Shown here: in pieces, positions 33,544-41,974 of the stretch
Layout: every line of letters begins with the position of its first letter
Position numbering within the stretch: position 1 is the stretch's first letter
Source: Bryobacterales bacterium
Lineage (GTDB): Bacteria; Acidobacteriota; Terriglobia; Bryobacterales; Bryobacteraceae
Direction of reading: 5' to 3'
NCBI GenBank assembly: GCA_947446025.1
Contig: CANFEY010000012.1
Location: 18,498-82,497, forward strand
Length of the DNA stretch: 64,000 nt
Translations under genes and position numbers: made by a program
Notes under the pieces: model-generated
The model's input: only the letters and a program-made list of their open reading frames with translations
Told to the model about the DNA's origin: nothing
Databases searched by the model: none

Positions 33544-34376
33544 CCGCGCATTTGCTTGTAGGTCGCGAGGCACTTGGCGGCGGTGTCCAGTGAACTGAAG
33601 CGGCTGCCTTCCTGCTCGATCAGATAGTATTCAACGCCGCCGACGGATTCGGCGGCCTCGAAGATCGCCTTCCACGGCGTGTCACCTTCTCCGAAAAGTG
33701 TACGGTAGCCGCGATCCGGGCCTTGGCCCGCGCCCCAGTCCTTGCAGTGGACGCTCCTGATGCGACCGGGGTTGGCCTTGATCCACGCGATGGGGTCGGC
33801 TCGGGCTTCGATACACGTGCCTGCGTCGAATTGAAGGATGAAGTCCTTGGGAGTGCTCGCGGCCAGCACGTCCATGGGGCGCTGGCCTTCCACCACGCGC
33901 CACTCTGTTTGATGATTGTGGAAGCCCGTCGCCATGCCTAGCGGCTTGAGACGTTCGGAGACCGCGGTCATGCGCGCGCCCCATTGCGTCCAACCGTCAA
34001 TGCCGGTCATGCGCGGGGCGCTGGCGGCTATCGGGTAGCGCGAACCAATGATCTGATTTAGCTCAATGACCTTTGCAAGATTCGCGTCATCGAAGTAGTT
34101 GGCGTTGTTGTGCGTGGAGTTGCAGCGGATGCCTTCGCCGTCCAGCACGTTGCGGATTTCCTTGGCGTGATCGGTGGTCCAGTTGAAGTAAGGCGCGTAG
34201 AATTCGACGCTTTCGTAACCCATCTTGGCGACGGCGCGCACGGTGGCGATTTCGTCCTTCATGAGTTCGTCGCGCACGGAGTAGAGTTCCAAGCCCACGG
34301 GGATTCTTCGGGCTTGCGCCAAGGCAGCGGGTGCCGCGGCTGCCAGAGCGGCGAACGTTCGTCGACTCATTTCCAT
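33540..34376 (-). CDS. secreted TIM-barrel sugar isomerase/epimerase-like protein
   Basis: This 278-residue protein has a Tat-like signal (MSRRTFAALAAAAPAALAQA) with two starts 6 bases apart. The xylose-isomerase-like barrel is shown by VGLELYSVRDELM, YESVEFYAPYFNW, THNNANYF, GFHNHQTEWR, LQFDAGTC and VHCKDWGAG, which carry the metal-binding His, Glu and Asp. Such exported members are common in acidobacteria and planctomycetes; substrates are mostly unknown. Confidence 0.82.
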   Translation of the reverse strand: MEMSRRTFAALAAAAPAALAQARRIPVGLELYSVRDELMKDEIATVRAVAKMGYESVEFYAPYFNWTTDHAKEIRNVLDGEGIRCNSTHNNANYFDDANLAKVIELNQIIGSRYPIAASAPRMTGIDGWTQWGARMTAVSERLKPLGMATGFHNHQTEWRVVEGQRPMDVLAASTPKDFILQFDAGTCIEARADPIAWIKANPGRIRSVHCKDWGAGQGPDRGYRTLFGEGDTPWKAIFEAAESVGGVEYYLIEQEGSRFSSLDTAAKCLATYKQMRG

Positions 34377-34412
34377 GCCCCACACGATATCACGGTTTGC
34401 GACACTGACAGG

Positions 34413-35441
34413 ATGCAGCATTCTCGGCTTGGGGATTCAGGATTGGTGGTATCAAAGCTCGCGTTCGGGGCGATGACGTTTGGCACGGGGCAAGGGCCGT
34501 TCGCGGCGGTGTCAAAAGTGGACGCGGCGTTAGCGGATCAGATGGTGGGCAGGTGCCTCGATGCGGGCATCAACCACTTCAATTCGGCGGACGGATACAC
34601 TGGAGGGCAATCGGAGGAGATGCTCGGAAAAGCGCTGGGAACACGGCGCAAGGATGTCGTGATTTCCACCAAGGTCGGCTTCCGCAGCGCGCCGGCATTG
34701 CTTCATCAAGGTCTCTCGCGGCAACACATTCTTGCGTCCTGTGAAGGGAGCTTGAGGCGGTTGGGCACGGATTACATCGACGTCTACTTGGTGCATCGGG
34801 TGGATTTGAACACACCGGTGGAGGAGACAGTGGCAGCGCTGGAGTCCTTGGTGCAGCAGGGCAAGGTGCGTTACGTGGGGTTTTCGAACTGGCCTGCGTG
34901 GATGGCGGCGAAGGCGGTGGGTTTGCAGAAGTCGAGCGGCGCTTCGCAGTTTCGCGCAGCGGAGCTGTATTACTCGCTGGTAGGCCGCGACTTTGAGCAT
35001 GACCTGGAGCCGTTCGTTCACAACGCCGGGATCGGCGTGTTTGTTTGGAGTCCGCTGGCTGGGGGCTTTCTCACCGGCAAGTACACACGCGAAGAACCGC
35101 AGGGTGGCGGCGGGCGGTTGAGCAGCCTGGACATGCTGCCCTATGACCGCGCCAAGGGACACGATGTGGTGGACGCGTTGCGCGAGATGGCGGCTGCGCG
35201 CAATGCGTTGCCTGCGCAGATCGCGTTGGCGTGGCTGATGGCAAAGCGCACCGTGGCCTCGGTGTTGATCGGCGCGAACAAGATGGCGCAGCTGGACGAC
35301 AACCTTGCGGCGGCGGATGTGAAGCTGACCTCGGAAGAGCTGCAGCGGCTGGACACGTTGACAGCGGTCCCGCTTCCGTATCCGCATTGGTTCACCGAGC
35401 GTGTGCAGGATCAGGCTGTGATGGCGGCGCTGAAGGGGTGA
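34413..35441 (+). CDS. aldo/keto reductase
   Basis: This 342-residue enzyme resembles the YdjG/IolS type. The catalytic residues lie in HFNSADGYTGGQSEEMLGKA (Asp, Tyr), VVISTKVGF (Lys) and DVYLVHRVD (His). NADPH is bound by the segment SVLIGANKMAQLDDN. The ATG at 34413 is divergent from the TIM-barrel gene by 36 bases. The stop lies one base before the GTG of the channel gene, so the two are likely cotranscribed. Confidence 0.88.
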   Translation: MQHSRLGDSGLVVSKLAFGAMTFGTGQGPFAAVSKVDAALADQMVGRCLDAGINHFNSADGYTGGQSEEMLGKALGTRRKDVVISTKVGFRSAPALLHQGLSRQHILASCEGSLRRLGTDYIDVYLVHRVDLNTPVEETVAALESLVQQGKVRYVGFSNWPAWMAAKAVGLQKSSGASQFRAAELYYSLVGRDFEHDLEPFVHNAGIGVFVWSPLAGGFLTGKYTREEPQGGGGRLSSLDMLPYDRAKGHDVVDALREMAAARNALPAQIALAWLMAKRTVASVLIGANKMAQLDDNLAAADVKLTSEELQRLDTLTAVPLPYPHWFTERVQDQAVMAALKG

Positions 35442-35442
35442 T

Positions 35443-36435
35443 GTGCTGAATTTCATTCCAGAGACGTAGCGTGCGGCGGCGGTCCCGCTGATGGTGTTCG
35501 CCGCGGTGTTGGCGGCGGGGTTGTTGTTGCGCCGCTTTCTGACGGCCCGGCTGCGCAAGTGGACGCGCTCGACGGAGACTCGCTTTGATGAGACGCTGCT
35601 CGAATCCCTGCGCGGGCCGGCGTTGCTGTGGGTGGTGATCCTGGCTATCTACGTGGCCACAGACACTTCGCAGCTGCCGCGCACGGTGACGTTTTGGTCG
35701 GAGCGCGCACTGCTGGTGTTATGGATCGTGTCGCTGACGCTCGCGGCCACTCGTCTGGCGGGGCGATTGGTGCGCGTGTACTTGCCGGTGGGCACGCTGA
35801 CGGAATTGCTAGCGAGCTTGACGGTGGGTTCGCTAGGGGCGTTGGCGTTGTTGCAAGTGCTGGGGATCGACATCCGACCGATCCTCGCTGCGTTAGGTGT
35901 GGGCGGGTTGGCAGTCGCGCTGGCGTTGCAGGACACGCTGTCGAATCTGTTCGCTGGATTCTACGTGAGCTTGGCGGGGCAGATCCGCGTGGGAGACTTC
36001 ATCCAGTTGGAATCGGGCCAGCGCGGGTATGTGACGGATATCGGCTGGCGGAGTACCACATTGCGCGAGCGGCAGAACAATCTCATCGTGATCCCGAACA
36101 ACAAGCTGAGCCAGAGCACGGTGACGAATTTTCATTTACCCGACCGGCGCATGGCGCTGCCGTTGCAAATTGGCGTGGCAGTGGATTCGGACGTGGAAAA
36201 GGTGGAGCGCGTGTTGCTGGATGTGGCACGATCCGCGGAGGTGCCGGGGTTACTGAAGGAGCCTGCGCCGTCGGCGTTGCTGTTGGGGTTCGGCGAACGG
36301 TCCTTAGACTTCACGCTGGTGTGCCAAATCGGGGACTTTGAAGATCAGTTCCGCGTACAGCACGAACTGCGCAAGCGCATCGTCGAACGCTTCCGCAAGG
36401 AAGGCATCTTCATCCCGCGCGCGCCGTCGGCTTAG
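35443..36435 (+). CDS. MscS-family mechanosensitive channel with in-frame TAG at codon 9
   Basis: The intact part, 314 residues from the ATG at 35491, has three or four N-terminal helices, the pore helix segment LAALGVGGLAVALALQDTLS near residue 130, then the MscS beta domain (IRVGDFIQLESGQRGYVTDI, STTLRERQNNLIVIPNNKLS) and a C-terminal alpha/beta domain. Upstream, GTG at 35443 preceded by AAGGGG at proper spacing opens the same frame (VLNFIPET), but TAG at 35467-35469 follows, then RAAAVPLM continues into the channel. So either translation starts at 35491 and the first helix is shortened, or the TAG is a lesion. Confidence 0.8.
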
Positions 36436-37718
36436 AGTTTTGCCGGCTTGAAGCCGCCCTTGGAGCGGTCGTAGAGCAAAATCGCGCCGAAGACCACGAG
36501 AAGGATCGCGGGAAGAATTGCCACGGCGCGGAAGGATTCCTGCGCGGCCTGACCTAGGATTGTGTTGAGCGCGTCACCTTCGAGCGCGTTAAAGGCGGCG
36601 TCGCCGCCCGCGAGACGGATCTTCGCGGTGTCATAGATGCTGCCCATTTCCGGCAAGACGAATTGAATCGAGAGTGTTCCCGCCGTGCCCATCAGCCCCA
36701 TGAGTAGCGCTCCGCCACGCGGGAAGCGTTCGGATGAGGTGGCGAGCATGGTCGGCCACATGTAGCAGACTCCTGTTCCCCAGAGCGTGGCTGCGAGCAG
36801 GCCGGTGATGGGCGAATCCGCGTAGCTCAGCGCCACCAAGCCGAGCGCTGCCCCCAAGCAGGAAAACCACAAAACACCGATGGGAGATAGCTTGTGTACC
36901 AGCGGTCCTGCGAAATGCCGCATGAGGAACATGAGTCCGCTGACGTACACCAGCAGCAGGATGCCGGGCATGCCTACGGTGCGGCTGAGTGCGAGGTCCA
37001 CCCATTGCCCGGGCGCGAGTTCCGATGCCGCTGTGAGGAACATGGAGCAGAAGAGCACGAGAAACATCGGGTTCAGCAACTCTTTGAACATCGAACCGGT
37101 GGAGAGCCCAGCGGCGGCGCGTTCGGTGGGCGGATACTTCACGCCGAGCGACATGATGAACACAACAATCGCAGGCAGCAGCACAAGACCGAGCTTCATT
37201 TGAAAGCCAAGCTGCATGTCCGACATCGCAACGCCGAGCAAGCCGCCGATGACCAGGCCTCCGGGCCACCAGGCGTGGGCGGAGTTGAGCTTGGCCGTCT
37301 TGTCGCCGGGGTACAGAGATGCGATCAGCGGGTTCATGACGGTTTCCGTGATGCCCCAACCGACGCCTGCGATTGCCGCGCCGATCCACAGCACGTTGTA
37401 CGCGCCTTGGCCGGTCGCGATTTCGCCGGCGAATCCCATGAGCAGCATGCCGACGGCGACCAAAACGGGGGCGAGCGGAAGCAACAGACCCATCCCGATG
37501 ATGTCGAGCAGCGGACTGCTGATCGCAATGGTGATGGCGAAGGCCAGGAACGGAACACCGAGCACGGTGCCGATCATCTCGGCGGAATGCAGTTTGTCGA
37601 TGGGGTCCAGATAGGTGCGCTGCAAGTCCGCGGCGGCGTTGGCGCGCAGGGCGTTGGCGATGCCGGACATGCACAGCGCCATGCTGCTGGTCCAGAACAG
37701 ACGGCTCTCGTTGAACAC
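36432..37718 (-). CDS. MFS transporter
   Basis: This protein of about 428 residues starts with GTG at 37718, sharing a base with the upstream stop (TAGTG). It shows about twelve hydrophobic segments. MFS-like loops are visible, such as GITETVMNPLIASLYPGDKTA and AHAWWPGGLVIGGLLG, as in the FucP/glucose permease branch. The position behind a dehydrogenase and an isomerase gene suggests uptake of a sugar or polyol. The end overlaps the converging MscS gene by 4 bases. Confidence 0.83.
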   Translation of the reverse strand: MFNESRLFWTSSMALCMSGIANALRANAAADLQRTYLDPIDKLHSAEMIGTVLGVPFLAFAITIAISSPLLDIIGMGLLLPLAPVLVAVGMLLMGFAGEIATGQGAYNVLWIGAAIAGVGWGITETVMNPLIASLYPGDKTAKLNSAHAWWPGGLVIGGLLGVAMSDMQLGFQMKLGLVLLPAIVVFIMSLGVKYPPTERAAAGLSTGSMFKELLNPMFLVLFCSMFLTAASELAPGQWVDLALSRTVGMPGILLLVYVSGLMFLMRHFAGPLVHKLSPIGVLWFSCLGAALGLVALSYADSPITGLLAATLWGTGVCYMWPTMLATSSERFPRGGALLMGLMGTAGTLSIQFVLPEMGSIYDTAKIRLAGGDAAFNALEGDALNTILGQAAQESFRAVAILPAILLVVFGAILLYDRSKGGFKPAKL

Positions 37719-38806
37719 TATGCAACCTCGACCCAAGCGTGCGCTTTGTGGCTCGCCAGCTCGGCTTCTAGAATTTTCAACTGGCGCAAGCCGTCGGCGA
37801 ACTGCGGGTATTCGGGCGCGACGGTGGGGTCGGCAATGGACGCATAGAAGCGGCGGAAGACTTGCTTGAACGTATCGTCGTAGCCCTCGCTGTGGCCGCC
37901 GGGGAGGTCGGCGTAAGAACGCGCGGCTCCGTGCATCAGCGATGGATCTTTCACGATCGTCTGGTTCGGGGAGTTTCGGTGGCCGATCCACAGTTCGTCG
38001 GGGCGCTCCTGATTCCACGCAACGGACGCTTTCGAGCCGTAGATTTCGATACTCAGGCGATTCTTGCAGCCCGCGGACACTTGGCTGGCGGTGAATGATC
38101 CACGCGCGCGATCACCCATGCGGAAGATGACGGAGGCGAAGTCTTCGGTGTCGATGGGAATCTCGTCGTAGTCGCTGGGAGCAAGCGTTTTGCCCGCGAA
38201 GGTCTCGACGATGCCCTTGGGGCGCTTGCGGGTCTTGTGGAATGTTTGCAAGTCGGCGCAAACGGAGGTAATGCGCAGGCCGGAGACGTGCTCCGCCATG
38301 TCACACCAATGCGAGCCGATATCGCCGAGCGCGCGCAAAGCTCCGCCGATGTTGCTTTCAATGCGCCAGTTCCAGTCCGTGTCGTAGAGCAGCCAGTCTT
38401 GCGAGTAGGTGCCTTGCGCGACCAGGATCTCACCGAGTTCGCCGGCCTCGCGCATGCGGCGCATGTGTTGCACCATCGGGTAGTAGCGCAGGTTGTGGCA
38501 GGTCGCGTTGCGCAGCCCGCGGGCGTTGGCTAGCTCGGTGAGCATGGCGGCGTCGGCGGATGAAGTCGCGAGTGGCTTTTCGCACAACACGTGTTTGCCG
38601 GCTTCGAGCGCGGACTTCGCCAGAGGAACGTGAGACGAGTTCGGCGTACAGATGTGGACAGCGGTAACGGTTGGGTCCGCCATCACCGCGCGCACGGCGG
38701 CTTCGTCGCGGCTGGTTACGGAGAGGGCCTCGACGTTGCCAAGGCGGCGGAGTCCTTCAAGGTGCACCCGGCCCATGAAGCCGGTACCGAGAACCGCGGC
38801 CCTCAT
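37718..38806 (-). CDS. Gfo/Idh/MocA-family oxidoreductase
   Basis: This 362-residue NAD(P)-dependent sugar dehydrogenase begins with the Rossmann strand AAVLGTGFMGRVHLEGLRRL. VHICTPNSSHVPLAKSALEA and GKHVLCEKPLATS carry the conserved Glu-Lys-Pro motif, and GDIGSHWCDMAEHVSG holds the His-containing catalytic segment. The ATG at 38806 overlaps the stop of the preceding gene as ATGA. It is likely to act on the same substrate as the neighbouring isomerase. Confidence 0.88.
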   Translation of the reverse strand: MRAAVLGTGFMGRVHLEGLRRLGNVEALSVTSRDEAAVRAVMADPTVTAVHICTPNSSHVPLAKSALEAGKHVLCEKPLATSSADAAMLTELANARGLRNATCHNLRYYPMVQHMRRMREAGELGEILVAQGTYSQDWLLYDTDWNWRIESNIGGALRALGDIGSHWCDMAEHVSGLRITSVCADLQTFHKTRKRPKGIVETFAGKTLAPSDYDEIPIDTEDFASVIFRMGDRARGSFTASQVSAGCKNRLSIEIYGSKASVAWNQERPDELWIGHRNSPNQTIVKDPSLMHGAARSYADLPGGHSEGYDDTFKQVFRRFYASIADPTVAPEYPQFADGLRQLKILEAELASHKAHAWVEVA

Positions 38807-39762
38807 ACCCACCACGCCGCTCCTGGCTGCGCGGTCGGAACGAGGCCTTTGAGGAAAGTTGCCGCGCGGTTCAAGCCTTCTTCGGCGGAGAGCAGGCTGT
38901 CTTCATGCTCGATCGACAGCACGTAGTCGTAACCGAACATGCGCAAGGTGGAAACAAACTCGCGCCACCATTCCTCGCCATGCCCGTAGCCGCAGGTGCG
39001 GAAGATCCAGGCGCGATTGCGTTCGTCGGTATAGGCTTTGGTGTCGAGTACGCCGCTCATGGGCAGGTTGCGCTCGTAGATCTGTGTGTCCTTGGCGTGG
39101 ACGTGGAAGATCGCGTCGCCCAAGATGCGGATGGCTGCGATGGCATCGATACCTTGCCAGAACATGTGGCTGGGATCGTAGTTGCAACCGATGCTCGGGC
39201 CCGCGATGTCGCGCAGACGCAGCATGTTCTCTGGGCTGTAGGCCACGAAGCCAGGATGCATCTCCACTGCGATTTTTACGCCGTGGTCCGCAGCGAACTT
39301 GCCATGCGCCTTCCAAAAGGGCGTTACTACTTGATCCCACTGCCACTTCAGTGTCTCGAGATATTCGGGCGGCCACGGGCACGTCACCCAGTTGGGACGC
39401 AGCGCGTTGGGCCCGTCACCGGGGCAGCCGGAAAAATCGACCACCACCGGCACGCCGAGCTTTTCGGCCAGCAGCACCGTCTTGCGGCTGACGCCGCTAT
39501 GCTCGACCGCGATCTTCGCGTCAGGATGAATCGGATTACCGTGGCAGCTCAGCGCACTGATGCTGAAGCCGTTATCGTCGAGCAGCTTGCGGAACGCGTC
39601 GCATTCGCGCTCGTCGTCGAGCATGGACAGCTTGCAGTGCGCGTTGCCCGGATAATTTCCCGTGGCCAACTCCACCGTCGAGATGCCCTGCGCCTTTAGT
39701 TTCTTGAGAACGTCCGCCAGCGGAAGTCCCGAAAGTAGTGGTGTGAAAACTCCAACTCGCAA
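38803..39762 (-). CDS. sugar phosphate isomerase/epimerase (TIM barrel)
   Basis: This is a 319-residue AP-endonuclease-2-like barrel without a signal peptide. Metal-binding residues lie in SALSCHGNPIHPDA, IAVEMHPGFVAYSPEN, GCNYDPSHMFWQGID, HVHAKDTQIYE and the closing SIEHED. The start is TTG at 39762, directly after the stop of the DUF6152-like gene. It precedes the Gfo/Idh/MocA and MFS genes in a tight operon, a common arrangement for inositol or uncommon-sugar catabolism. Confidence 0.85.
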   Translation of the reverse strand: MRVGVFTPLLSGLPLADVLKKLKAQGISTVELATGNYPGNAHCKLSMLDDERECDAFRKLLDDNGFSISALSCHGNPIHPDAKIAVEHSGVSRKTVLLAEKLGVPVVVDFSGCPGDGPNALRPNWVTCPWPPEYLETLKWQWDQVVTPFWKAHGKFAADHGVKIAVEMHPGFVAYSPENMLRLRDIAGPSIGCNYDPSHMFWQGIDAIAAIRILGDAIFHVHAKDTQIYERNLPMSGVLDTKAYTDERNRAWIFRTCGYGHGEEWWREFVSTLRMFGYDYVLSIEHEDSLLSAEEGLNRAATFLKGLVPTAQPGAAWWV

Positions 39763-40173
39763 TTACTTGCCCTTACCCTCTCCGTTTGTATCCAGAGGCG
39801 CACCCGTGCCCGACGAGCCGAGGAACAGCTTGGTCCCGTCCGGCAAACTGATGGACCCGCCATTCGCGCGCCGCGACCCATCCTTAGAAAGATACCCCTG
39901 AATGACCACCTTTGTCCCCTTGGGCAGCGAGGCTTTGGTGAATCCGCGCCGGGCGAGGATGTTGGGACTGCCGCCTTCCACCATCCACTTGGTGACGGTG
40001 CCGTTGTCTTCGGTGACTTCCAGGTGGATCCACGCGTGCGGATTGATCCACTCCATGTCCGTCACAGTGCCGCGCAGAGTCACCGGCTTGTTGGCGTCGA
40101 ACTCCGCAGCGAAGGCGTGATGGGCAGCCAGCGGCCAGGCGGACAACATGAGCAAACAAAGTGTGGTCTTCAT
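39763..40173 (-). CDS. DUF6152-like secreted protein
   Basis: This 136-residue protein has a signal peptide ending LAAHHAFAAEFD. The conserved core VTLRGTVTDMEWINPHAWIH and WMVEGGSPNILARRGFTKAS are typical of DUF6152, an OB-like periplasmic domain often found beside the type of secreted family encoded by the next two genes. The function is unknown. Confidence 0.78.
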   Translation of the reverse strand: MKTTLCLLMLSAWPLAAHHAFAAEFDANKPVTLRGTVTDMEWINPHAWIHLEVTEDNGTVTKWMVEGGSPNILARRGFTKASLPKGTKVVIQGYLSKDGSRRANGGSISLPDGTKLFLGSSGTGAPLDTNGEGKGK

Positions 40174-40183
40174 GGATGGTCTC

Positions 40184-41146
40184 CTATTTCTTAGCAGCGG
40201 CAGCAGCTTCGTCTGCGCGAGCGCCGCTCAGCATGTTGAACATGGCGTAGTTGCCTTCGTGGCAATCGTACTCGTAGAGCTTGTAAGTTGGATCGGCCTT
40301 CAACGGAAAGGCGATGCGGAAGGGGCTGACCCAAGTCTTCGGATCGTTGAGGTACGCCTCGTAATTCACTTGATCCGAAGCCACCCGCGTGAATTTCTCC
40401 GTAAGCACCAGAGCGTCACTATGAGGATCGCCGCCGCCGTTGCCGGTGAGTCCATTCTTGTCGCCCAGGAAATTGGTGGTTTCGACCACCAGCGTGTCCC
40501 CTTCCCAATGCCCGCGCGCATCGCCCATGTAAGAGCGAATGCCGGGTCCAGGATGCGCGCCGCCCAGCGGAATGATCCGCGCTTCGTGGATCATCTCGTA
40601 CTTGATCGAGACGTAGCCGGGGGCCTGGATGATTTCGTTGCCGTTGTTATAGATCACGGGCAGTACGGAGCCCATGACACCGCGGCTGATGCAGCGGTCG
40701 TAGAGGCTCTGGTCCTCCCATGTCTCGTTGGGGCCATGTCCCACGCGCGCGGCGGCCTTCGCGGCTTTCTTCGCCTGCGCGGCGGCGGTGAGGGCGGGCA
40801 TCTTGCCGTTCTCGGGCTCAACGATCAACGACGTCTGGCGCGAAGGCTTCGGAGTATCGAGCCAGTAGCCAGGAGGATTGATGGACACGGGACCCGTGGA
40901 AGCGGTGGGGGTTTGCCGCGCGGCCAAGGTGCGCTCGGCTTGTGCGGCGCGGTCCGCGAATTCGGAATCGGTCAAGTACAGGCGATTGCCGAATGCATCC
41001 GGCCGCTGTAGCGGCACGTTGATCATGTCGGTGGCGGGCCAGATGCCTTGGAGGTCGGGATCGCCCCACGGAGTGCGCGGGATCTTATACGCGGCCTGCC
41101 CGAATGCTATGGAAGCGAACGCGAGTGTACAAATGAAGCGGTTCAT
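40184..41146 (-). CDS. secreted acidobacterial protein, unknown function
   Basis: This 320-residue protein has a signal peptide (MNRFICTLAFASIAFGQ). Recurrent family segments are PRTPWGDPDLQGIWPATDM at the start and ARGHWEGDTLVVETTNFLGD near the middle. The same phrases recur in the paralogue upstream (NLTGVWQSL, GRWEGDTLVVDVTGLNG), so the two are related. The ATGA overlap with the upstream gene shows coupling. No catalytic motif is evident. Confidence 0.65.
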   Translation of the reverse strand: MNRFICTLAFASIAFGQAAYKIPRTPWGDPDLQGIWPATDMINVPLQRPDAFGNRLYLTDSEFADRAAQAERTLAARQTPTASTGPVSINPPGYWLDTPKPSRQTSLIVEPENGKMPALTAAAQAKKAAKAAARVGHGPNETWEDQSLYDRCISRGVMGSVLPVIYNNGNEIIQAPGYVSIKYEMIHEARIIPLGGAHPGPGIRSYMGDARGHWEGDTLVVETTNFLGDKNGLTGNGGGDPHSDALVLTEKFTRVASDQVNYEAYLNDPKTWVSPFRIAFPLKADPTYKLYEYDCHEGNYAMFNMLSGARADEAAAAAKK

Positions 41147-41907
41147 TTCTTTCTTAAGTCTCCGTACAGCAATTCTTCGGCGAACTCCACGCACTTGAAC
41201 TCCAGCAGCTGGGCGTTCTTCTCCATCCGCCGGTACAGCGGCAGACTGATTTTCCACGGGTGCGTGAACACCGTGGGATCTTCAATGGTGGCTTCGTACT
41301 GAATGTGGTTGGCGTCAGTGAGCGCGTAGCGTTCCACCACGTGGACATTGTTACTGGCGTAGTTTCCAGCGCGATCCAACCAACTCTTGCCGTTTAGGCC
41401 TGTCACGTCGACCACCAGCGTGTCGCCCTCCCAGCGGCCATTGGACCAGCCCATCCACAAATCGTAAGGCGCGTCCTCGTGCTTCTTCATAAGGATGGTC
41501 CGGTTCGCCGTCGCGAATTCGTAGGCGATCAGGATGTTGTCGGTTCCTTGTATGATTTGAAACGGGAAAGGCAGGTAGGTCGCGCGCGGCACTCCGGGCA
41601 TATAGCACTTGGCTTCGGGATCGTCCTTCATACGGTTGGCGCGATTTTTCTGCTTCTGCGGGAGCGCTTCGGGGCGGTAAGGAATGGCTCCGCCTTCGAC
41701 AATGCCGAGGCCTGCGGGGATCGCGCCCGTGGCACCCAGCTGGAAGAATGCGCCGGGTTGCGCGGAGTGGTCTTCGATGTCCCAATAGGCGCTGCTGAGG
41801 GATTGCCACACGCCGGTCAAGTTGGGTTTGCCGTCGGGCAAGCGCGGGAGGGTTTGCGCGCCCAGCGTGAGCGCGCACAGAAACAGGGCAATCAGACCGG
41901 TTCGCAT
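41143..41907 (-). CDS. secreted acidobacterial protein, paralogue of the next gene
   Basis: This 254-residue protein has a signal peptide (MRTGLIALFLCALTLGAQ). Shared motifs with the downstream gene are PDGKPNLTGVWQS and NGRWEGDTLVVDVTGLNGKS, and a late strand region with ANHIQYEATIEDP. The gene is shorter because the linker rich in Ala and Lys is missing. With the DUF6152-like gene it forms a three-gene secreted module. Confidence 0.65.
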   Translation of the reverse strand: MRTGLIALFLCALTLGAQTLPRLPDGKPNLTGVWQSLSSAYWDIEDHSAQPGAFFQLGATGAIPAGLGIVEGGAIPYRPEALPQKQKNRANRMKDDPEAKCYMPGVPRATYLPFPFQIIQGTDNILIAYEFATANRTILMKKHEDAPYDLWMGWSNGRWEGDTLVVDVTGLNGKSWLDRAGNYASNNVHVVERYALTDANHIQYEATIEDPTVFTHPWKISLPLYRRMEKNAQLLEFKCVEFAEELLYGDLRKK

Positions 41908-41961
41908 AGGATCGTTCTAGATGGTAGCGGGGTCCGCAAGTGGTGTCAAAGGCGCGACGGG

Positions 41962-41967
41962 TAAAAT
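41962..41967 (+). promoter_or_regulatory. candidate -10 TAAAAT for the mutase gene
   Basis: TAAAAT ends 7 bases before the GTG at 41975. The same fit does not hold for the ATG at 41966, which overlaps the hexamer. This supports GTG 41975 as a leaderless start. Confidence 0.42.
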
Positions 41968-41974
41968 GGGTGCT

